Positions 10,621 to 23,512 of a stretch of 64,000 bases of DNA are shown here, piece by piece; positions within the stretch are counted from its first letter, which is position 1, and each line of letters begins with the position of its first letter. The translations under genes and the position numbers were made by a program. The stretch is taken from positions 86,433,141-86,497,140 of the forward strand of contig NC_079487.1 of the NCBI RefSeq assembly GCF_020520425.1. Direction: 5' to 3'. This DNA is from Spinacia oleracea (lineage: Eukaryota; Streptophyta; Magnoliopsida; Caryophyllales; Amaranthaceae). The notes under the pieces are model-generated. The model saw only the letters and a program-made list of their open reading frames with translations. It did no database searches and was not told the DNA's origin.

Positions 10621-12727
10621 GTCAACAGAGCAATCAAACTAACGAATTCGAAAAGAGTTGCGGTGAACAAGGAGAAAGAATGTCATGAAAGCGAAAACGT
10701 ACTCAGTCCTTGCAGGCCTGTCCACCTAACAGGTCGACATTCTACAAGGAAAGATCTGTACAAAATGACAAAGACGCACTGGTGCACAAATGCATGCACG
10801 CACAAATTGCAAAAATGATTTCCCTACAATTAATGAGTTAAGCTCTGAACTATGCTAATGAGCAAACTCCTCAAATACTAAAAGTTCACAGCCAGTGACC
10901 ATGGGAAGGCATCTCCAAACCTACTGGTACAACCGTATAAGACATCAACTGCTATTTCCCATAGTATCCAATTCAAACTATTGCGCAAACCACAAAGTTT
11001 CTCTTTAGAAGGCTTCACTCTGAGGGAGGATGTGTGCATATCAGAGAGCAGACAAGGCCATTTATTCCTGCTACCCATTTTGGACATATATCCACTCCAT
11101 ACATTATACTCATCTCTGCATCAACACTAAATAAAATGACAACTGCAGCATTATTCTCCGATACCCCAGCTCTTTTATTTTCCTGCGACACCCTTTTTGG
11201 ACATATATTTTGTTCTTGAGATGGACATAGGTAATAAGGTAAAACAAGAGCTGTTGACAATATTTGTGGCAAAATAAGGTACTTCATCACAATCTTTTCC
11301 AGTAAACTTGAAACTAAAATAATGATAGTCATCAATAATAAATCATAATAGAACACTGCTTTATATTGTCTCACCCCCTAGGACTGCTGACTGGTGACTA
11401 GTAGTGAATGAATGCACTAGTAGAGTTGCACAGTTGCCTACTTGTTCCCTAGTGACCAAAATCCCAAAGTTCATATGTGGATTATTCCTAAAATGATGCT
11501 TCAAATTTCAAATGTTGGACACACCTATTAGTTTCTTCACATAGGGAATGATCGTATTAAGGGCAAGTAGCATTACTAACATAGGGTCTATTTGGCCAAG
11601 CTTCTGTTGTTTTCTGTTTCCTGAAAGTAGTTTTATAGAAACTATTTCTAGAGAAATACTTTTGAGAAATAGAATTGTTTAGCCATTAAATTTAAGTAGT
11701 GTTCTAAGAAACATAAATAGTTTCACACAATTTGGCCCATTTTGTATATCTAGAGTTTATGACTCCTGGTCTATTCTTAACAATAAAATAAACAATGTTG
11801 AATATTTTTACACGCAGTATATCATAAGTTCATAACTAATAAGAAAGTAAGATTATTATTAACAAAACAAAAACATTATTGATAACAAAAAGTCTGCACC
11901 ACAAAAAATATTGACGACAAGAAGTTTAATAGAATATTGATAGATTCTCTCTAATCACTCTCTTCATCAACATTCTAGAGAGAACCAACTCTCCAAACAA
12001 CTGCCAACCTGCAAAATAATACAACACCTTCCCAATTCCAATGTAAATCTTACACCACCACCATCACCACCTCCAGCATCACCAATTAATGGAATATTGG
12101 AATCCCAACTTGAACTTGTTGCCTCTAATCTTTCCCTTAACATGAACTCCACTTGTCAACGACACATCCATCCTCACCATCAGGCATCAGGCCGCAATCC
12201 CGACAAAAATTTAAGTGATAAATCAAACACTAGTCCAGACCTTAAGAACAGTATTGTCAACCAAAATTGCTCAATTTATCTCAATAATAGCCAATTCATA
12301 GCCCAAAAACTATCCCCATACTGCCAATTTTCTCCCTCCTCCTAAAATAATCCCATTCTCGATGCTCTCCTTTTTCAATTGCGCCGGTCTAAGTCATATT
12401 TTTTGGTTGAACTAGTGCCATTTCCGGATTAGTTAATAATGCTGAAGCAATTCATTAGTATATTAGGACGGCAAATGGTGCAAGATCTGATCAATATGAG
12501 CCCGGATATTTTACGGGTTTGGGCAGCAGTTTTCCGGCCCCTTTCCAGGCCTGGCCCAGTCCAAAAGTTTTTTCAAAAATTGCGGGCTTGGGAAACATAA
12601 AACTAGACTTTTTAGTTATCAAATTTAGCCCGACCCAATGTGCTTGTGATGGGTCCTCAAAGCCTACTTATGAGTTTTGACTACTGACAGTTTTACTAAA
12701 CCTCGTCCCCCCCCCCCAACTGACAGT
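10621..12727. other. CACTA internal segment without recognisable genes
   Basis: Only short open frames occur and none has a recognisable domain. The segment around 10880-11375 (minus) repeats a motif resembling ICPK, but I cannot identify it. The stretch 11590-11760 (beginning GGGTCTATTTGGCC) looks MITE-like without clear ends. A C homopolymer lies at about 12707-12718. This may be foreign DNA captured between the GATCAG clusters. Confidence 0.4.
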
Positions 12728-12905
12728 GATAAAAAATATACCGAACAGATACATATCAGTGCAGATCAGATCATCACAGATCAGTGCAGATCAGATCAGC
12801 ACAGATCTGATCAGCACAGATTTGTGCTGATCTGATCAGCACAGATCTGATCTGCACTGATCTGTGCTGATCTGATCTGCACTGATCTGTGCTGATCTGA
12901 TCTGC
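12728..12905. repeat. GATCAG-type repeats, copy 2, forming a large inverted repeat
   Basis: The first part repeats 10523-10614 directly. From about 12770 the units switch to the reverse-complement sense (TGATCTGTGCTGATCTGA), so the block can fold into a long imperfect hairpin. Confidence 0.7.
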
Positions 12906-13059
12906 AATGTTCTTTGTCATTCTTGGTGTGTTTGTTGAGGCAATATGAGAATGCCGGGCAGCTAACTCATTCTATAAACAAGTTCTATTAATCTAGTATA
13001 GTACGGAGTAGTATGTAAGTTAGATCGTAAAATGAAATTACTTGATTGAGTTTCACTTA

Positions 13060-14095
13060 AACTCAAGCAACAATGATTAAGAACCTAAGAACTCATATTT
13101 ATGCTAAAAGGATATGCTAAGAGCTTGTGTGATTGATAAAATTGTTGTAGTTCATATTTATGCTAAAATGAGGCATTTTCGCTCCCAACTATGAACTAAA
13201 GAACCTAAGAACTCATTTTTAGGCTAATATGACACTTTCGCTCCCAACTTTGAACTAACAAACCTAAACACTCATTTTAATCCTTTTAAATGATTAATAT
13301 GATTAGTTTTAACTTTCCTAGACTCAATCCAATCAATTAATGCCATTTGAGACTTGTTTGGTCGTTATGGTTCATATTTATGCTAAAATGAGACATTTTC
13401 GCTCCCAACTTTGAACTAACGAACCTAAGAACTCATTTCAATCTAATTACACGGTCCATATGATTGGTTTTAACTTTCCTAGACTCAATCTAATCAATTT
13501 ATGCACATTTGAGACTTGTTTGGTAGTTATGGTTCATATTTATGCTAAAATGAGGCATTTTCGCTCCCAACTATGAACTAACGAACCTAAGGACTCATTT
13601 TAACCTTTTAAATGATTAATATGATTAATTTTAACTTTCCTAGACTCAATCCAATCAATTAATGCCATTTGAGACTTGTTTGGTCGTTGTGGTTCATATT
13701 TATGCTAAAATGAGGCATTTTCGCTCCCAACTATGAACTAAAGAACCTAAGAACTCATTTTTAGGCTAATATGACACTTTCGCTCCCAACTTTGAACTAA
13801 CAAACCTAAACACTCATTTTAATTCTTTTAAATGATTAATATGATTGGTTTTAACTTTCCTAGACTCAATCCAATCAATTTATGCACATTTGAGACTTGT
13901 TTGGTCGTTATGGTTCATGTTTATGCTAAAATGAGACATCTTCTCTCCCAACTTTGAACTAACGAACTTAAGAACTCATTTCAATCTAATTACACGGTCC
14001 ATATGATTGGTTTTAACTTTCCTAGACTCAATCCAATCAATTTATGCACATTTGAGACTTGTTTGGTAGTTATGGTTCATATTTATGCTAATTTA
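13060..14095. repeat. Inverted, diverged array of the 161-bp repeat family
   Basis: The anchor GCTCCCAAC appears near 13181, 13240, 13401, 13563, 13723 and 13782, with a diverged form (TCTCCCAAC) near 13943. Steps are about 160-162 bp, apart from two 59-bp extra steps. The core GCTCCCAACTTTGAACTAA is the reverse complement of part of the 5017-8197 monomer (TTAGTTCAAAGTTGGGAGC). This array is older and more diverged than the intronic one and lies between the two CACTA genes. Confidence 0.8.
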
Positions 14096-14561
14096 GTCAA
14101 CTAAGGTCAATTTAGGTCAATTTATTCAACTAAGGTCAATTTAAGCCCGTTCGTTTTGATTTAGGTCATTCTAGCTCAAGATTAGGAGACATGTTAATTA
14201 GCGCAACACTAGGAGAAAACGCACAACTCACCAAAAGTAAATACGTGCGCTATTTTCCGATTCTGAGAACTTCTGAAAAGACACAAATCACCGAAAGCTT
14301 CTGAAAATTTCTGACTTGGAGATCTCAAGTCATCTGCACAGAAAGTTAGAAAACTTCGGCCAGGAACAAAAGTAAGATGTGGAAGTACAGTAAGAATTAA
14401 AGAAAGCTAGAAAAGTATAGTCATGAACACAATGGAAGTATAAAATAAGAATTAAAGATGTGGAAGTACAAACTACACCTTCCTAAATGCTAGAAAAGAT
14501 ACATTTAATCTGATATTCAGTTAGCTAGAATTACCTATTCCCAGAAGCCAACTCATCTTAT
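14096..14561. other. Gene-free stretch downstream of TNP2
   Basis: Near 14095-14160 there are a few short repeats of GGTCAATTTA. Otherwise I see nothing beyond a probable 3' untranslated region and intergenic DNA of the CACTA element. Confidence 0.4.
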
Positions 14562-17500
14562 TCATTTACGGTTTATAACCCAAATTCCTTCCCTATGATC
14601 TGTACGCATATGATTAGTATTATTTGCATCTTCCTCCTCCGATAACGGTTGAACATCCGTTGATAACAGGGGTGTTTCATCGTACTTGTCATACTCATCT
14701 TCATCCACAACATCATCAATACCCAGAATATTTCTCTTGCCTTGGGCAACTGCACGCCATATAGGATCAACATTGTCTACCACATAGAAAATTTGCTTAG
14801 CTTGTGATGCTAGAATGAATGGCTCGTCACTATCACTTAATCGATCAAAGTTAACCAATGTTAAACCCGGAAAAATTTCATCTTGTTTCACCCCATTATG
14901 GTTGTTGGCCCACTTGCACCGGAATACAGGGATCGTAAATTTGTTGTAATCAAGCTCTCATATTTCTTCGATAACACCATAATATGATTGTGTCGCATCA
15001 ACCGGTCTTCTATCCTTGGCGCTTGCATAGACCCTAGATGATGCAACTTGCTTCACTCCACTATTCTGCACCACACTATTTTCATCTTGTCTTCTAGTGT
15101 AGAATGTGAACCCATTGATATCATACCCTTCATAAGACAGAACACATAGTCGAGGACCTCGAGCTAACCACTGGACCATTTCAGAAACATCTAGATTTTT
15201 TTTCATTTCTTCGGCTACTTCCTTCTTAAACCAATCAACAAATGTGCGATTATGTTCTTGCATCAACGCTCTTTCCTTCAACTTAGGATTCTTTTGTTGC
15301 AATTCTAGCAAATGCTTATCTATGTAAGGATTGACCTCGGTAAGATGTTGCAACACACAAAGATGTGCCTTTTTCTTCCTTTCAGATGGAGGCGAGATCA
15401 CATTTTTACCAATTACCCCATGCCCTTCAAGCCTCCCTGCATGACGAGATTTTGGAAGACCTATTTGCTCAAGCCTTGATAAGAATTCAGCTACATATTG
15501 AGATATCTCTTCCTCAAGGACTCCCCGAATGATACTACCCTCCGGCCTTGCCCGATTCTTTGTTTTGTCCTTTAAATGCCCAAAAAATCTCTCAAAAGGA
15601 TACATCCATCTTAAGAACACCGGACCACATAACTTGATTTCTCGAACTAAATGGACAATTAAGTGCACCATAATATCAAAGAAAGATGGTGGAAAGTACA
15701 TTTCAAATCGACACAAAGTTTCAACAATATCATTGTGCACAGAATCTAATTTCTCCGGATCAATCACTTTAGCACATATAGAATTGAAAAACACACAAAG
15801 TTTTGTTATAACATGTCTCACGTGTTTCGGCAATATCCCACGAAGTGCAATTGGCAAAAACACATTAATCATTACATGGCAATCATGAGACTTCATACCA
15901 ATTACCAACCTAAGGTCCGAGAGAGATACTAGGCGCTTTACATTCGACGAATATCCCGAGGGAACCTTAATTCCATGTAAGCACTCACAAAACTGCTTCT
16001 TCTCCTTTCTTGAAATTGTGTAACACGCTGGAGGCAGATAAGTCTTAGTACCACCCGCACCAGATTTTTCAACAGGCCACAAATCTGGTCGAATATTCCT
16101 CTTTTTCATATCTTTCCGCACATTCTCATTGTCCTTAGTCTTTCCAGGCATGTTTAGCAGAGTCCCAATGATAGCATCGCACACATTTTTCTCAATGTGC
16201 ATTACATCGAGACAATGCCTAACCGACAAATCTCTCCAGTAGGGAAGATCCCATAATGGAGATACTTTCTTCCACAAAACACCCTTTTTAGACTTGGACT
16301 TGTAGCACTTGCCGTATTTGGTTTCAACATTTTTTATTCGTTCATAAACCTGTGATCCTGTCAAAGGCGTACGAGCTACTCTTTCCTCGGTGAACCCATT
16401 GAATTCTTTCTTCTTCTTACGATAAGGGTGATATCGACTGAGGTGCTTCCTGAAATCTGGGTAAACATTTTTCTTGAAATTATGCAACCATGTGGGCTTC
16501 ATGTCCTCTTCACATATAGGGCATGCTTGTTCTCCTTTGGTTTTGTATCCAGACAAGTTTCCATATGCCGGAAAATCATTTATGGTACAAAAAACCATAG
16601 CTCGCAATGTAAAGCTTGAATTGGTGTGTGCATCGAACATTGAAACACCTTCATTCCACAATAATTTCAAATCATCTATAAGTGGAGCCAGGTACACATC
16701 TATGTCATTTCCAGGTTGCTTAGGCCCCGAGATGAGGAGTGATAACATGATATGCTTCCGCTTCATACACAGCCATGGAGGAAGATTATAAATTGCTAGA
16801 AGAACCGGCCATGTGCTATGTTGACTACTTAGAGTTCCATATGGATTCACACCATCTGCACATAAAGCAAGCCTTAGATTTTTAACCTCCTTACCAAATT
16901 CAGGATATTTCTTATCAATATTTCTCCATTGAACAGAATCTGCAGGATGTCGAAGGAGTCCATCTTTCTTCCTCACTTCCGCATGCCACCTTAAGTTTTT
17001 TGCTTGTTTCTTCAATGAAAACATACGCTCAAACCTAAGTATGATTGGAAGATACCACAAAGACTTAGCAGGCGGGCCCCTCTTAGCTGAATTTGCCCCT
17101 TTACGTTTGTAACGAGATGCGCCGCATGTTGGACACTCATCCAAATGTTCATGCTCTTTTCTGTAAAGCATACAATCATTTGGGCAAGCATCTATCTTGT
17201 CGACCTATAAGCCTAAGGGACACATCAATTTCCTGGCATAATAGGTAGAGGTGGGGATATCATTCCCTTCCGGCAAAAATTCACCTACCAACTCCAATAA
17301 GGTGTCAAAGTGTTCATCTCTCCAACCACCTTTACATTTGAGGTTGTAAAGTATTGACACACATTCCAACTTGCTGAATTTTGTACAACCGGGATACAAA
17401 GGAGTTTCAGCAGCCTTTGATACTTGTTCGAACATCTTAGGTCGTTCGTCCAATTGATCTTTCAGCCCATCCATCATCTCATTTATTTCATCATCTTCTA

Positions 17501-17867
17501 CCTCATCATCATCCGTCTCATTATTCTCATAAATATCATCATCACTCTCATTACTCTAAACATCAAATTCATGGACACTAGAACTTGGACGATCAGGTAT
17601 TGTTTCACCATGCCAAAACCAAACATGGTAATCTTGCTTAAACCCACGGCAAAATAAATGATCCTCAATTTCATCAATGTCACCTAACCGCTTGATATTG
17701 TTACAATCACGGCAGGGACAATAGATTTTTTCGGCTTTTGTACTCCGTTGGTGTGCTAAAGCACATCTAATGAACTCTGCGACCCCACTCAAGTATTCTT
17801 CCGTAGTATGGTCACCATACATCCAACGACGACTCATTACTAATAACAACAACAAAAGGTTCCACAC
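14562..17867 (-). pseudogene. CACTA transposase TNP2 (Transposase_21 family), three premature stops
   Basis: One reading frame of about 1,102 codons runs from ATG 17867 to 14562 with no frameshift. Order of parts: an N-terminal transposase-associated domain with Cys/His residues (KIYCPCRDCNN, about residues 45-60), an acidic linker, CPNDCMLYRKE and CPTCGASRYKRKG, the Transposase_21 core (ALCADGVNPYG, LDVMHIEKNVCDAIIGTLLN), DUF4218-like RWMYPFERFFGHLKD, and a C-terminal DUF4216-like part (IFYVVD). TNP2 cuts and joins the transposon ends. Stops are TAG 17556-17558, TAG 17205-17207 and TGA 14958-14960, each explicable as one transition from a Gln or Trp codon. Length is typical of plant TNP2. 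The call is secure; activity of this copy is unlikely. Confidence 0.9.
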
Positions 17868-18834
17868 ATAAACACATATATTAAGAAGTCACAAAATCAT
17901 TAAGAAGTTCCGCAAATCTTTGATTACATCATTTAAGTTTATCAATGCTTCACTGAAGTGATATTAGAAGTCCAAAAAAAATCCTAATAAGTAAAACGGA
18001 ATGGATACTTAAGCATAGAATACTAATGTACACGTTTTATTATTACACTTACTGTACTTATCCAAATTTTATTTATCGTAAAAATGATAAGCACTTACTG
18101 TACTATTGATTTCAACTTTCAAAAGAGGAAAAGAGAAACTTTATGAAGATAATTAGATATATCAATACCTTATGCAATTGTTGAAATTCAAACAAGCACG
18201 ATGATAGATTATGCTGGCAGTACGATCATCGTCCCTCTCTTCAACCATATGCGTATCTACCCATCTTCACAATTAACTGCAAATTAAAGAAATAATTGAA
18301 AAACAGCCAAAAAAATCAAAAAAATCAAAATAAAATAAAAGTTGAACAAACGAAAATCAAAAACGAAAATTGAAAATGAAAATCAAAACGAAAATCAAAA
18401 ACGAAATTCAAAACGAAAATCAAAAACGAAAATTGAACCCTAATCTGAAAACGAAAATAAAAAACGAAAATAAAAATTGAACAAACCATAATTACTTGTT
18501 GTGGCAAGGAGAGTAACGCCGAGCAACCACCGGAACCAGGACGCGATAGGGGGACGCTGAACCCCCGGTCGACCAAGATTATCGACCTTTCAAGGACTGA
18601 GTAGGCGCGCGAGAACAGAACGGGATGGGGGAGATGAGGCGAGAACACAAACACACCGGCGAAGACAGCGACGCAGGGCTGAGCAACGCCTGAATTCGAC
18701 GGCGACGCATGGCTGAGTTCGACGGTTGAGTTCGAAGGCCAGATGCTTGGATATTTGTTTAAGGGAAAAAGCTTGGAGAGAAGGAGTACGTACGTTGAGC
18801 ACGGTTTCAAAATTTTGTTTAAGGGAAAAAGCTA
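17868..18834. other. TNP2 upstream region
   Basis: This is the presumed 5' untranslated and promoter region of TNP2. It includes a low-complexity stretch of AAAACGAAAATCAAAA-like repeats at about 18300-18480 and a GC-richer block at 18480-18780. Long open frames here come from the low-complexity repeats and I do not call them genes. Confidence 0.4.
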
Positions 18835-19098
18835 TTGACGTACGTTATTGCAGCAAAATTTTTTGAAACGCGGACTTGTTGCAGGGGGCAATAGCATGTA
18901 CGCTGCGATAACGTCGGGATGTTGCTGTGGGCTTTTATTTTATACGCTGCAACATACACTTTTGCTGCGAACAATTAAAATGTACGCTGCGATAACCCTT
19001 TAAAGGGTTTGACCCGCGTTGACCGACTGGTTGTTGAAGCGTATTTATACATGTACGCTGCAACAAGGGGGCTGCAACAGAGGTTTTTTCTACTAGTG
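18835..19098. repeat. CACTA right subterminal repeat region
   Basis: There are several copies of TGTACGCTGCAAC and TTGCAGC-type motifs in both orientations, matching the left subterminal region but more diverged. The region ends with the inverted terminus at 19080-19098. Confidence 0.75.
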
Positions 19099-20890
19099 AC
19101 TTCTCATGCCTTGCCTTGCTGCGTTGCTCGTGCACGTAATCCTTCGCCCCTCCTCGTGCGCTGCCCCGTGCCTTCGTGCACACAACCACACTCCCTTCTC
19201 TCTTTCTCTCGTCGCTCACTCGCCCACCACACACACGCACCTTGCGGTGTATTGGTGCTGTTGTGTTGCATTGTTGTTGTTGCGTGTGTGTCGTTGCTGC
19301 TTCCCCTCGACCCCCACACACACTCGCACTCGCACTCGCACACTCGTGCCTGTTGCGCCAAGCCTCACCCGCCCCTGCTATTGCCTTCTCGTCGCTGCCG
19401 CACACACGCACACGGCTTCTTGTGTGTTGTGTGTTTGTTTGTGTTCCGTTAACTCCTTTTTGCGCCCAATCACATCAAATTCGTGATTGTAGTGTGCTAT
19501 AGGCCGGTTTGGTATAATTCTCTTCTTCCTTGCCTATTCTATTTCAATTACGTATTTTAAAACTATATTATTATTATTGATTTTGATTAATTAAATTGTT
19601 GGGAACGGTTATGAACACCGTATTGTGATGTTTTACGTGTTTGAATTCATGAGGATGATCATGATTTTAATTAAAAGAGTTATTATTTTCAGATTTAATA
19701 AATTAATAAAGTGTGGATTTTTGATGTCCTAAAGTGATTTTTATGATTATTTGATACTAGGGTTTTAATCCTAATTTAATAAGAGATTGATTTGCATAAT
19801 TTAATGGTGATTTAAATCAGGGAAATCAAATGTAATTTTCATATTTAATCCAAGGTTTTAAAGTGTTTATTTTAATGATTTTAAAGGCGAAATAAAAATA
19901 TTTTCGTACTAGGACTTTAATCGGCCAATAGACTATTATTTTAATTATGAGCAACTAATTTATAATTAAATCAAAGGTTTTAAAACTCTTAAAAGTTGCT
20001 GGAAATTCAGTAAGCATGGATCATAACTAGATTCTATTATTTTAATTATAGGAGGTGATTTCTAGCCTTGACTGTGATTCGCAAAGTGGCCCCCTTACTT
20101 AGATACTTGAGGTACGTACATGCCTAGGGTGACCACCGTTTACATGACGATTATGTGACGATTATTATTGGTGAATCATGTGATTTGAAATATTATTGAA
20201 CTCATGTTTGATGTGGTGAACAAGCATGTTATGGTTTATTGTTGAATTATGAAGCCTATGTGAACAATCATGTTGTGACCATTTATAATCGTCGAATTAT
20301 GTCAAGCATGTTGCTCAGTTTGTATGCATGTATGAGTGTTTCGCATGCAAGGATTATGTTTATGCTATTGTACGAGATGTCTAGCATACTTTAAGCCAAG
20401 TAGTAGTGTCGATGTGCAGTAGGTGTTCTACCGCCGAGTAGAATATGTTTTAGAAGTCTATGGGAATTGAACTAAGGACTATTCGTACCTCGTGCACACC
20501 CCGCTTGTTAACTGGCAATGTCGGGTTATCTCGGTAGCATATTGAGAAGGAACAATGGGAGTAATATCACTTGAGTCCTATGTTTGATCACATCTCATAA
20601 AGGATTAAAATGAAGTGTCAATGTTTGGTTGCTTGTATATTATGTCTTGTTGTTGTGTCTTGAGTTCACCTTGTGCATAAAATATTAATTAACGTAAAGT
20701 GCAACCCGAATGAGTTTCAAAACTCTTGGAACGTATATACCTTGAGTATGAACAATGGGGGGAGTCTTGCCGGAAAACTTGTACTCCTTGAATGATACAG
20801 GACGTTGTTTCATTCTTTCTTTTAACCACGGGAATTCCGTCGGTATGGTCCGACAGTCGGTATGGTCCGATATTTATTATTTTGGTGCGT
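19099..20890 (+). repeat. Right part of the chromovirus-like LTR
   Basis: The sequence after the CACTA continues as a CT/CA-rich leader (low complexity CACACA/CTCGCA at about 19190-19340), then AT-rich DNA and a block (about 20090-20870) typical from memory of long plant chromovirus LTRs. There is no long frame with a recognisable product. The right end is uncertain; I see no primer-binding site or clean CA terminus, so the LTR may be truncated near 20890. Confidence 0.35.
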
Positions 20891-21369
20891 CAACAATGCC
20901 TGCCTGCCCTACGCTATAAAAAAAATGCGCTGCACTGTCTAGCGCTCGAAAGTTCTTGCGCCGGGCGTAAATTCAAACTTTTTGTGCAATATATGCAATT
21001 TTACGCAATAACGTTACTCAAACTTATTCATTCAAAATTTGGCACATAGAAATTTCTTTACTAATCAGAACTACATGCGACCTGATTCTAAACTAATCTT
21101 ACTTAGGGAAGATAAGTAGGCAATCCTGAAAAAGGATTCAGTTCAAATAATTTGCAAAAATTGTGAGTCTGTAAAGTTATTGAAATAAAGAGTAACGCTT
21201 TATTGAAATTTAAATACTTGCATTGCGATTCAAACGAAAACCAATGCAAAAGAAAAGAAAAAGAAAACATCAAACTAAAGCATAAAAATTTAAAAAAAAA
21301 CAAAAAAAAACAAAGGTCACATGCACCTTACAAAAATCCTAAGCACTTTCTAGTTCTTCGGGATCAGCA

Positions 21370-23385
21370 AACAAATTCCTGTAGAGGTGGGAATGCATAG
21401 GAGCCACATCAGTGGGCTTCTCTACCAAACCTAAATCTATGTCCATGGAAGCAACTGGATCTTCAAGCCCAGCTCCATGGTCGCCAAGGCCTCAGTCACC
21501 TTCTCAGCTTGAACGTCAATCAACGAATCAGGTGGAATAACTCCAACCGGTGCACCAATAGTAGAAGTTTCAGCAACCGCATCTGCGGAATTGTAGTCTT
21601 CTCAGTCCACGCCTACTCCTACCTTTCTCGCGACGACGATCCCTAGCAGGATATTTTGTTGCCTTCTTGGGCGCAACTACGACACGCTTAGCACGCTTCC
21701 TGCGGGATCTAGTGTCACATAAGGATGATCAGTTCTGCGTTTCCTATCTATTTGTCTCCTTTGAGGCTTAGAACTGGCAACGCCAGGCTTTGAAACATCA
21801 TCCTGGTCATGCTTAGCTCTATTCCACGTTCACATAAACTCAGCAGGTTGAGCACTACAAGCCATGGTCCTCTCCGAAGCATCACTCGAACTCATCCAGA
21901 TCTTGTAATTCTCAGAAAGGGAAATATTTCCTTCCGCGGTAACATCCCGACGGGGTAAGTTATCATAATACTCTCACGCAAGGATGTGGTGTCGGGGAAA
22001 GGAAGTTGTAGCCGATGGAGTGGTATCCAAAAAAGGGATATTTTGCCTCATACCGTACTACCTCATGACCCGGTATGAAAATAAATAGGTAGGATGGGTC
22101 ATCCAAACGAGCCTTGTGAAAACAATGCGCTCGGAGCCGCCGGTCATCAATCGCAAACCCCACCACGAGATCACCCATTTGACGGATCAAAGACCTTGTG
22201 TAAAATAGGAGGTTCATTTGGCCTCATTCTCCCCTTGGTGAAGGCACTTCCTATTTCCAAGAGCCTTAGGACAAGAAGTCCTTAGATCAAATGGGGCCTC
22301 TAAGAGCCTTAGCCGCTCCATGAGCCAAATCTAAAAATACGAAATCGGGAATCAATCATATATTGTTCGCAAACAATTTGTAAAATCAAAAAAATGAACA
22401 ATACAAACAACATGCAGGAAAGAAACTGCAAAAATCAGCATCAGAATATTCCAGCAGACCAGCGTAGCGCGAGAATATAACAACGCTACCCACTGTGACG
22501 CTCGAACATTCAAACGCGGTTAATGTCAGAAATAGTAATAAAAATAAAAATAAATAAAGAAAAAATCCTATAGCAGCGCTCAGATCCAAGCGCTACAAAT
22601 TTGTAGCACCAACACGGTAGCGCAATAATATTTAGGTGCACAAAAACAAATGAATTAAACACGTATGACTGATTACATGCAGTAACAGAGGGCTACCACC
22701 AAAAGTTTCGGACTTTGTATCCTTCTTCAGCGTATCCGCACAAAATATATTTTCGGCAACAACCATGGGCGTCATGGAATACCGGCTCTCCATCTGGATG
22801 ACAATTGGTATCGGGTTAAGGTCCCTCAGCATACTGTCATTATTGTAGAACAAGTAACAATTTAATAAACAAAGTAGAGGGCCCTGACGCTACACTTTGA
22901 TTTGGTTATGTTGCTAGTAGGGACATTGAAGCATTTAATGAGCTTAGTCAGATTGACATTATTTTCTACTACCATATCATTAATTGCGTCATCACTCAGG
23001 CCAAGGAATTTCCCCATTATTTTCCCACCCTCATCAGCAGCACCATGGGTAACGGAAAGCGCGTTGACAGGATAACCTAGAATTGTAGCAAATTTTTCAG
23101 GCAAATGGACAATTTCACTATTTCTAAAACCGAAAACATGATGATCAGGATCCTAGAAATCCAAGGCAGCATGAAAGAAACTAAAGTCTACTTCTATTTG
23201 TTGTAAACCTAAGAAAGCATCTAAATTATATTCTTTTAGAAATATTTTCTTAATCGGGGTAAGGGGACGAAGCCACTTGCTAACAGTAGATTTCAGAGAC
23301 AAAGCAGAGGGTGACGAACAAAAAGAGCACACCATCAAATATTTATAAAAATGTCCCAAGTCAATAACTCAATTTGAAACAGAAA
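21370..23385 (-). pseudogene. Antisense DUF7745-like gene remnant
   Basis: Minus-strand pieces read in order. A segment near 23153-23359 ends FHAALDF. A segment at 22862-23104 has LPEKFATILGYP followed by KIMGKFLGLSDDAIND. A segment near 22640-22850 has FCADTLKKDTKSETFGGSP. A further piece lies at 21963-22217, and a very basic tail (RSRRKRAKRVVVAPKKATK) near 21650-21720. The order and wording resemble the plant DUF7745 domain that accompanies retroelement-borne genes, judged from memory. Frames are joined by presumed introns and contain breaks. Function is unknown. Confidence 0.4.
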
Positions 23386-23512
23386 AACAGAACTTGAGTT
23401 TCTGGAGAACCGGGAAACTAGCGCCGGAAAATTCCAGCGCTGGCCTCACCAGCGCTAGAAAGTTCCAACGCATACAGTGTAACGCTGGAAAAATCTGGCG
23501 CAAGCAGTATGG
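23337..23512 (-). promoter_or_regulatory. GCGC-rich motif block upstream of a TATA box
   Basis: Between 23403 and 23512 lie several AGCGCTGG/CCAGCGCT and TAGCGC halves separated by GAAATTTC-like spacers. Read on the minus strand, a TATA box (TTATAAATA, about 23337-23346) follows them. This arrangement is like that at 27181-27282 and in the Tat LTR. Confidence 0.4.

Larger units (their letters stand above)
3000..19098 (-). mobile_element. CACTA (En/Spm) DNA transposon, 16.1 kb
   Basis: The left terminus is CACTAGTAGAAAAAACCC; the right terminus (19080-19098) is its inverted form ending TTTTTTCTACTAGTG. The flanking trinucleotides are ACC (2997-2999) and ACT (19099-19101), an imperfect 3-bp target duplication. 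Both subterminal regions are packed with short inverted repeats. Inside are two minus-strand genes, TNP2 near the right end and a plant-transposase/Ulp1 gene to the left. Both have premature stops, so this copy is probably not autonomous now. Two arrays of a related repeat of about 161 bp account for over 4 kb. It is inserted in a chromovirus-like LTR. Confidence 0.9.

Noticed and set aside
18325..18810. 161-codon minus-strand frame
   Set aside because: Mostly AAAACGAAAAT-type low-complexity repeat translated as Phe-rich sequence.
19009..19502. Several Cys/His/Thr-rich frames
   Set aside because: Artefacts of CA/CT microsatellite-like DNA in the LTR leader.
2547..20890. Complete chromovirus element around the CACTA
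   Set aside because: Only LTR-type sequence is visible; no PBS, gag or pol adjoins it, so at most a solo or truncated LTR.
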